From Chloroflexota bacterium (lineage in GTDB: Bacteria; Chloroflexota; Dehalococcoidia; Bin125), in contig JAPPFB010000020.1 in NCBI GenBank assembly GCA_028875225.1, positions 186,001 to 250,000 on the forward strand: a stretch of 64,000 nucleotides of DNA. The letters run 5' to 3'. Of this stretch, positions 58,505 through 64,000 are shown one piece after another. A program made the position numbers and the translations under genes. Each line of letters starts with the position of its first letter. Position 1 is the stretch's first letter. Below the pieces are notes generated by a model. It saw only the letters and a program-made list of their open reading frames with translations, was not told where the DNA came from and did not search any database.

Positions 58505-59608
58505 CTACTCGCCTTGGGCGAAGGCCTCGACGGAGTCTCGGGCGACGTCGTCGGTCCATTGCTCGGGCGGGGACTTCATGAAGTAGGCGGAGGGTGCGAG
58601 CAGGGGGCCGGCCAGGCCGCGGTCGAGTCCGAGCTTGGCGCAACGGACGGCGTCGATGACGACGCCGGCCGAGTTGGGCGAGTCCCAGACTTCGAGCTTG
58701 AGCTCGAGATTGAGCGGCACGTCGCCGAAGGTCGTGCCTTCGATCCTGATGTGGCACCACTTGCGATCCTCGAGCCAGGGCACGTGATCGGACGGGCCGA
58801 CGTGCACGTCGCCCGAGGGCATCTCGTACTCGATCTGGGAGGTGACGGCGTTGGTCTTGCTGATCTTCTTCGATTCGAGGCGCTCGCGCTCGAGCATGTT
58901 GTAGAAGTCGGTGTTGCCGCCGAAGTTGAGCTGGTAGGTGCGATCGATCTGCACGCCGCGATCTCGGAAGAGGCGGGAGAGCACGCGGTGGACGATCGTC
59001 GCGCCGACCTGGGACTTGATGTCGTCGCCGATGATCGGCGCCCCGGCGCGACGGAACCGGTTGGCCCAGTACTCTTCGCGGGCGATGAATACCGGGATGC
59101 AGTTGACGAAGCCACAGCCGGCCTCGAGCACCTGCTCGACGTACCACTTGGTCGCCTCCTCAGAGCCGACCGGCAGATAGTTGATGACGACGTCGACATC
59201 GCGATCCTTGAGGATCTGGGCCACGTCGACGGTCGAGCCGGGAGCCTTTTCGATGACTTCGGAGAGGTACTTGCCCAGTCCGTCGTGGGTCATGCCGCGT
59301 TCTACGGGCACGCCCAGATTGGGAACGTCGGTGAATTTCACGGTGTTGTTGGGCTCGGCGAAGATCGCCTCGGACAGATCAAGGCCGACCTTGCGTGAGT
59401 CGATGTCAAAGGCGGCAACGAAGTTGAGGTCGGAGATTGAATAGCCGCCCATGACGGCGTGCATGATTCCCGGGATCTCGTCGCCGTCCTGGGCGTTCTG
59501 GTAATGGGTGACTCCCTGCACGAGGGAAGAGGCGCAGTTGCCCACACCGATGATTGCTACGTTGATTTTTCCCGACGGGGCATTGGTGGGATTCGCATCG
59601 TCAGACAT
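58505..59608 (-). CDS. ino1: Inositol-3-phosphate synthase, actinobacterial type
   Basis: 367 residues, the length of the short Mycobacterium-type Ino1. [19 protein letters not shown] is the NAD-binding loop, [20 protein letters not shown] and [13 protein letters not shown] the central part, [20 protein letters not shown] holds the catalytic lysine region, and [14 protein letters not shown] and [14 protein letters not shown] follow. It converts glucose 6-phosphate to inositol 3-phosphate, the entry step for inositol lipids. It is the most upstream gene of the lipid group read leftwards, with a 230-bp gap above it where a promoter could lie. Confidence 0.95.
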   Translation of the reverse strand: MSDDANPTNAPSGKINVAIIGVGNCASSLVQGVTHYQNAQDGDEIPGIMHAVMGGYSISDLNFVAAFDIDSRKVGLDLSEAIFAEPNNTVKFTDVPNLGVPVERGMTHDGLGKYLSEVIEKAPGSTVDVAQILKDRDVDVVINYLPVGSEEATKWYVEQVLEAGCGFVNCIPVFIAREEYWANRFRRAGAPIIGDDIKSQVGATIVHRVLSRLFRDRGVQIDRTYQLNFGGNTDFYNMLERERLESKKISKTNAVTSQIEYEMPSGDVHVGPSDHVPWLEDRKWCHIRIEGTTFGDVPLNLELKLEVWDSPNSAGVVIDAVRCAKLGLDRGLAGPLLAPSAYFMKSPPEQWTDDVARDSVEAFAQGE

Positions 59609-59838
59609 GAAGAGTTCCTTCCGCGGATGGTGCGGTCAATGAGGATTGCCGAGCAGTTTCGGAATCTCGCCGTGAGACGACCGCCCCGGATCACTCAGAT
59701 GTCACCTGCGAGTACTTCAATCTATCAGCCGCTGTCTCGTACCGCAGCCATCGGCGACATATCCCGAAACGGCTGCGCTGGCAGTCGGGGGCGCCAGGTC
59801 CGAGATTGGTCGAGGCGGTCAGGCGGTAGGCTGAGGCC

Positions 59839-60663
59839 ATGCCGGACCCTCGCGAGCTGATGGCGGAGATGTATCTGCAGTTTGCGGAGCAGTTGGCGGA
59901 CGCGTCAGGCGAAGCGATCCGGCCCTGGTTCCGCAGTGAGTTGCAGGTTGACCGCAAGGGTGACGGCTCACCGGTCACACAGGCCGACCGGGCGGCCGAG
60001 ACGGCGATCCGCGAACGGATTGCCGATCAGTTTCCGTCGCATGGTGTGATTGGCGAGGAGTACGGCAGCGAACGGTCAGATTCCGAGTGGGTCTGGGTGA
60101 TCGATCCGATTGATGGAACCGGTGCATTTGTTTCGGGGTTGCCAACGTTCGGGACGCTGATCGCGTTGATTCATGATGGGAAACCTCTGCTGGGCGTACT
60201 TGACCAACCGATATTGAACGAGCGTTGGTCGGGGGTGAGCTACCCCGGTGTCACACGTCGAACTACACACAATTCACACGTTGTCCACACGTCCTCCACG
60301 ACTGATCTGGAATCTTCGATCGGCTTCGCCACGACCCCGGAGATGTTTCGCGACGCCGCTCAGCGGGCGTGGGTCGCGTTGTCATCTTCGTTTGAGCGAG
60401 TTCGCTATGGAGCCGACTGCTATGCATACGGTCTGCTGGCCTCCGGGCTTGTGGACATTGTGTGCGAGGCGTCGCTGAAGTCCTGGGACTACCTCGCCCT
60501 GGCGCCGATCGTCGAGGGTGCGGGCGGTCGGATGACCGATTGGGACGGGGAGCAACTGACCATCGACTCTCAGGATCGAGTGTTGGCTACGGCGACTCGA
60601 CGCCTCCATGAGTCGGCATTGGAGCGCCTGATGTGTGTGAATGGTCAGGCCGACGGTGGATGA
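59839..60663 (+). CDS. Inositol monophosphatase-family phosphatase
   Basis: 274 residues. GEEYGSE is the first metal motif, WVWVIDPIDGTGAFVSGLPTFG the second (D-P-I-D-G-T) and KSWDYLALAPIVEGAGG the third (W-D). All Mg2+ ligands of the IMPase superfamily are present. Substrates in the family include inositol phosphate and histidinol phosphate. Divergent from ino1 with 230 bp between, so inositol phosphate is the better guess. It would release free inositol or act with the phosphatidylinositol steps. Confidence 0.9.
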   Translation: MPDPRELMAEMYLQFAEQLADASGEAIRPWFRSELQVDRKGDGSPVTQADRAAETAIRERIADQFPSHGVIGEEYGSERSDSEWVWVIDPIDGTGAFVSGLPTFGTLIALIHDGKPLLGVLDQPILNERWSGVSYPGVTRRTTHNSHVVHTSSTTDLESSIGFATTPEMFRDAAQRAWVALSSSFERVRYGADCYAYGLLASGLVDIVCEASLKSWDYLALAPIVEGAGGRMTDWDGEQLTIDSQDRVLATATRRLHESALERLMCVNGQADGG

Positions 60664-60753
60664 ATCGTGGAAATCAAGCGGAAATGTGGACAAGCGGACA
60701 GGGAATCTCGTGCCAATCGAGAAGAGTTATCAACCAACAGGCGGACGAACCGA

Positions 60754-60975
60754 TCAGCCAGCCGCGTCAGCGTGGGCCTTGACCTTGCGCAGGACGGGCA
60801 ATCCGGTGCGCGGATTTTCAACGATCTCATAGCCGTCGGGGACGGCGTCGATCGCTCCCGGCTTCTCCGACTTGGCGAAGAAGTAGATTCGCTGCGAGTG
60901 ATGGTTTCTCAGCTCGATGTCTCGCGCGTGGAGAAAGTAGGTCTCGTGGCGGCGGTTCGTGGTGGAATAGGCCAT
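60754..60975 (-). CDS. Small conserved protein of unknown function
   Basis: 73 residues. MAYSTTNRRHETYFLHARDI, IYFFAKSEKPGAIDAVPDGY and IVENPRTGLPVLRKVKAHAD are a pattern I associate with short conserved hypothetical proteins of soil and marine bacteria. No enzyme motif. Its start shares the CCATGG palindrome with an unused rightward ATG of the next gene. The role is unknown. Confidence 0.65.
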   Translation of the reverse strand: MAYSTTNRRHETYFLHARDIELRNHHSQRIYFFAKSEKPGAIDAVPDGYEIVENPRTGLPVLRKVKAHADAAG

Positions 60976-61048
60976 GGCTGCCAGCCTCCGTCTAAATGAT
61001 CAGGCGCCTATGCGGTTGCATCATATATTCAAGCGACTTTCGCGCCAG

Positions 61049-62077
61049 ATGTCAAACCGGCGGCGTTTACTCGTTACGTCGAGTACTTACAATTCACCGA
61101 GTGTTCGGCTGTGGCTGATCTGGATTACGACGGGCTCGCTCCTCCTGGCTGGTTCGGCCTGCGGAGACACGCGGCAGCCAGCTCCACCGCCGACAGGGCA
61201 ACAGGCGGACGACTGGACGGTCGTTGAGCGCGATCCGGACGCGCAATGGCTGCCGATCCTGGCGACCCAGGATCTGGCCGTGGGAGTGAAGCGGGTCGCA
61301 TTCAGCCTGGACGGACTCGGGCCGAGCGAGGAACCGCCCACGGTCCGAGTGTCGTTGTTCGAACTGGACGTCGAGCGGAGTGTGCCGCGTTCCGTGCAGT
61401 TTGCCAGGTTTATCGCCTATGACCCGAGCGTCGGCGTCGCGGCTCATGGTCACGCCAATGCCAGCGTCTCGGATCGTTCGCGGCCCATCGGCCGAGGCGT
61501 GTTTGTTGTCCCGGTCAACTTCAGCTCGGCCGGACTCTGGGGTCTGTTGCTGGAGATGGCGTCGGACGACGCGCGCGAAACGGTCAGGCTGCGATTCTCG
61601 GTTCGAGCGCGACAGGCAGCGCCTCGAGTCGGTGAGCCGGCTCCCGCGGTGGAATCGCGAACTCGCGCAGACGTGTCGACGCTCTCGGAGCTCACGTCTG
61701 ATCCCGATCCGGAACCTGGGTTGTATGCGATCTCAATCGCTGAGGCGCTCAACCGCGGGCGGCCCTCGATCGTTGCTTTTGCGACGCCGGCCTTCTGTCA
61801 CTCACGCACGTGCGCTCCGGTACTCGACGCCGTCAAGGCAGTGTGGCGGGAGTTCTCGTCCGACGTGTCCGGCGTCCACGTTGAGGTGTTTGAGAATCCC
61901 AGCGAGCCCGCGCGCCTGGTCGAGGCGGAGGCGTTCACGGCCTGGCGGCTGCCGTCGGAGCCGTGGGTCTTCGTGATCGACGCGGGCGGGGTGATCCGGT
62001 ACGCGTTCGAGGGAGCGATGACCGAGGAGGAGTTGCGTTCAGCGGTCGAGTGGGTGGTGCAGGACGGATGGGACTGA
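61049..62077 (+). CDS. Lipoprotein with a thioredoxin-like redox domain
   Basis: 342 residues if started at ATG 61049; earlier in-frame ATGs exist at 60974 and 61010. SVRLWLIWITTGSLLLAGSACG is a signal with lipobox, giving a lipid-anchored Cys. The C-terminal 120 residues have IVAFATPAFCHSRTCAPVLDAV, a C-x4-C redox site, and WRLPSEPWVFVIDAGGVIRYAFEG, the thioredoxin-fold cis-Pro and strand. The first half (about 60-200) is beta-rich and unassigned. A periplasmic-side reductase or metal-chaperone-like role (as in Sco-type proteins) is inferred. Confidence 0.75.
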   Translation: MSNRRRLLVTSSTYNSPSVRLWLIWITTGSLLLAGSACGDTRQPAPPPTGQQADDWTVVERDPDAQWLPILATQDLAVGVKRVAFSLDGLGPSEEPPTVRVSLFELDVERSVPRSVQFARFIAYDPSVGVAAHGHANASVSDRSRPIGRGVFVVPVNFSSAGLWGLLLEMASDDARETVRLRFSVRARQAAPRVGEPAPAVESRTRADVSTLSELTSDPDPEPGLYAISIAEALNRGRPSIVAFATPAFCHSRTCAPVLDAVKAVWREFSSDVSGVHVEVFENPSEPARLVEAEAFTAWRLPSEPWVFVIDAGGVIRYAFEGAMTEEELRSAVEWVVQDGWD

Positions 62078-62114
62078 ACGCTAGGCTGGTCTGCAGGGGA
62101 GAGCGAGGATTGGC

Positions 62115-62981
62115 ATGGCGCTGGCGAGTTCGGAGCGGGCTCAGATTCGGCAGCAGTTCGCCGCGATTGAGGGTCCGCTGAAACTGGAGTACTACCACCA
62201 GAGCCCTCGCCGGGTGATGGTTCCCGGCCGGCCGGACAAGCCGAGTTGCGTGCTGGCCAAGGAGTTGTACGAAGAAATCGCCGAGCTCTCAGACCAGATC
62301 TCGCTGACGATCTTTGAACGCGAGGAATCTGAGGCACAGGTCAAACGACGCGACATCGTCGATGTGCCGTGCGTTTTGATCCGGGGAGAGCTGAACCGCC
62401 CTCTACGCTTCTATGGCGCGCCGAACGGGCACCTGCTGGTCGCGATGATTCGCGCGATGGTACTGGCCGCCACCCGGCAATCGAAGCCATCGGTCAAGAT
62501 GAAGCGGATCCTGGGCAAGCTGCGGCGTACGACGAGACTGCGGTTGCTTGGTTCAGCGGAGGATCAGATCGCCGGTCAGGCGGCCTTGGCCGCCTGCGCT
62601 GCCACCTTGCTGTCGCCAAAGTTGCAGACCGATGTGTTTGCGATTGAGGAGTTCGCGGAGATTGGCGCGCGATCCGGTGTGTCGGCTTTGCCGGCGTTGT
62701 TCATCGACGATCGTCTGTTCGCGGAGGGCCTGGTGGAGCCGTTCGAGCTGGTCGAGTTCATCGGATTGTGGCAGTCGAATCCGGAGAAGGCGCAGCTCAA
62801 TCCTCCGCCTACGCAACCCGGCTCAGCGACTCCCTGGCGGCCGCCACAGCCTCCGTCGCCGCGTCGCGAGCCAAGCGCGGTCGATCCGATTGCAGCAGCA
62901 GCCGGCCGAGCACGAGAGGCTGCGGCCACGCCCGAGGGCATGCGACGCACCTCGGGCGGCCTGATCGTGCCGAATCGGTAG
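62115..62981 (+). CDS. Protein with two thioredoxin-fold domains, PDO-like
   Basis: 288 residues. The first fold (about 20-115) has KPSCVLAKELYEEIAELSDQISLTIFE and DIVDVPCVLIRGEL, and the second (about 135-230) has AGQAALAACAATLLSPKLQ and GVSALPALFIDDRLFAEGL, with cis-Pro positions VPCV and LPAL. This is the two-domain order of protein disulfide oxidoreductases, but neither CxxC is kept: one Cys remains in each first helix. The last 55 residues are Pro-rich. It starts 37 bp after the lipoprotein gene, so they may work together in redox or metal handling. Confidence 0.7.
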   Translation: MALASSERAQIRQQFAAIEGPLKLEYYHQSPRRVMVPGRPDKPSCVLAKELYEEIAELSDQISLTIFEREESEAQVKRRDIVDVPCVLIRGELNRPLRFYGAPNGHLLVAMIRAMVLAATRQSKPSVKMKRILGKLRRTTRLRLLGSAEDQIAGQAALAACAATLLSPKLQTDVFAIEEFAEIGARSGVSALPALFIDDRLFAEGLVEPFELVEFIGLWQSNPEKAQLNPPPTQPGSATPWRPPQPPSPRREPSAVDPIAAAAGRAREAAATPEGMRRTSGGLIVPNR

Positions 62982-63073
62982 TACGCTGAGCGCATCCGAG
63001 GCGTCGGCGCCGCGAGCGGCGGCTGTTCGGCGTTTCATGCGGGTGCGACGACGGTTTGCTACGGAGATGCGTT

Positions 63074-64000
63074 GTGGCTGAAGTTGATGAACTGCGCGAC
63101 ATGCTGGAAGCGCTGTCGGACCAGTTGAGCGACGTCCTGGAGCGTCTTTGACCTGCCCGCGATCGAGGCTGAAGCGGCCCGCCTGGAGTCGGATTCGACG
63201 GCGCCGAGTTTCTGGGACGACTCTGAGCGAGCACGCTCGGTGATGAAGCGGCTGGCTACGCGTCAGCGCACGATCGAGGTCTGGCGGGGACTGGAAGCGC
63301 GGGTCAACGACGCTGTCGAGCTGCTCGAACTGGCCGACGATGCAGAACTGGCCAACGATCTCGCCTCGGAGGCTTCCGCGATCGGGGTGGAGATCGAGCG
63401 GCGGTCGTTCGAGTTGGCGTTTTCCGGTCCCTACGACGATCGTTCCGCCGTGATTTCGATTTATGCGGGCTCGGGCGGGATCGATTCGCAGGACTGGACG
63501 GAGATGCTGTTGCGCATGTACCAGCGATGGGCGGAGCGGGCCGGCTTCGATGTTGATCTCGTCGACCTTGTCGAGGGTGAAGAGGCCGGCCTGAAGTCGG
63601 CGATGCTTGAGGTTCGAGGCGAATCGGATGGCGGCGGCGCCTATGGCTGGCTGCGCGCCGAGCACGGCGTGCACCGGCTGGTGCGGATCTCGCCGTTCGA
63701 CCAGAATCACGCTCGCCATACCTCGTTCGCGCGAGTTGAGATCATGCCGGAAACCGAAGGCGCAGCCGAGGTCGCGATCGATGACGACGACATCAAGATC
63801 GACGTGTACCGCGCCTCGGGCAACGGCGGCCAGAACGTGCAGAAGAATTCGACGGCGGTCCGCATTACGCACTTGCCCACCGGTTTCGTGGTCAGCTGCC
63901 AGAACGAGCGGTCGCTGCGGCGCAACCGAGAGTCGGCCATGCGCGTGCTGGAGGCTCGATTGCTGATGCTGGAGGAGCAGAAGCGCGAGGAGGAACGCCT
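63074..64000 (+). CDS. prfB: Peptide chain release factor 2, with programmed +1 frameshift, 3' part outside window
   Basis: GTG 63074 opens 25 codons that end at a UGA at 63149-63151. The site is CTT-TGA-C (63146-63152), preceded by a ribosome-like GGAG (63139-63142) three bases before it, exactly the layout of the autoregulatory RF2 frameshift. Translation continues in the +1 frame from GAC 63150: the SPF region ([12 protein letters not shown]) and the catalytic GGQ motif ([19 protein letters not shown], near 63825) follow. RF2 ends translation at UGA and UAA; low RF2 lets ribosomes pause and shift. The last part runs off the window, still open at 64000. Confidence 0.95.

Noticed and set aside
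1-64000. CRISPR array, prophage or insertion sequence
   Set aside because: No regularly spaced repeat-spacer pattern, integrase, transposase or phage structural gene was seen; the short phased repeats have no spacers of the right size.

Overview
The window is GC-rich bacterial DNA with about 70 protein genes and one tRNA. There is no rRNA, CRISPR array, phage or insertion sequence. The gene set includes F420/LLM-type and CoA-linked oxidoreductases, two lone acyl-CoA dehydrogenases, an actinobacterial-type inositol phosphate synthase, DinB-family proteins, and secreted proteins sharing a tryptophan-rich C-terminal module. Together with many intergenic C/G-rich hairpin repeats, this suggests an aerobic heterotrophic Chloroflexota (Dehalococcoidia/SAR202-like). 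A deep actinobacterial relative is not excluded. This placement is inference, because no marker phylogeny could be run.

Layout. 1-13,100: secreted proteins (partial PPC-like protein, RCC1-repeat protein, 1130-residue S8-like peptidase with beta-helix and IPT domains, DUF1524 nuclease) mixed with catabolic enzymes (HpaB-type monooxygenase, acyl-CoA dehydrogenase, MaoC hydratase). 13,577-18,200: a lone molybdenum hydroxylase large subunit, alpha/beta hydrolase, CMD-family protein, tRNA-Pro(GGG) and a MaoC hydratase. 18,242-30,300, all leftward: DUF169 protein coupled to a cation/calcium exchanger, Mfd, peptidyl-tRNA hydrolase, a four-domain rhodanese, a DUF262/DUF1524 restriction-like protein of lower GC, and both subunits of an ADP-forming acyl-CoA synthetase. 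30,500-42,500: small HTH and coiled-coil proteins, AMP-forming acetyl-CoA synthetase, then a rightward run of small proteins (rhodanese, HAD phosphatase, three successive DinB proteins), a 2-hydroxyacid dehydrogenase and a PRTase-fold protein. 42,598-51,415: nitronate monooxygenase-like enzyme, a Phd/PIN toxin-antitoxin pair, acyl-CoA dehydrogenase, phosphotriesterase-like lactonase, a cyclase-fold protein, two paralogous tail-anchored proteins and an LLM oxidoreductase.

51,487-60,663 is the most notable region. A CDP-alcohol phosphatidyltransferase, a PimA-like glycosyltransferase, two LpxL/PatA-like acyltransferases, an inositol-3-phosphate synthase, an inositol monophosphatase-family enzyme and a PHP phosphoesterase lie together. 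This is nearly the complete parts list for phosphatidylinositol and acylated phosphatidylinositol mannoside synthesis, otherwise typical of mycobacteria and relatives. A HEPN (TIGR02391) gene pair sits inside the cluster. The last 1 kb holds prfB, interrupted by a programmed frameshift, which runs off the window end.

Structure not explained by ordinary genes: (i) two paralogous small membrane-protein genes share an identical promoter layout, a perfect GTTCTC-N4-GAGAAC palindrome exactly 8 bp before an extended -10; (ii) two 136-bp copies of an element built from 10-bp-phased repeats lie exactly 200 bp apart at 54,232 and 54,432, with a looser decamer array at 13,311; (iii) a scattered family of coiled-coil proteins with a C-terminal membrane segment; (iv) several classes of dispersed hairpin repeat.
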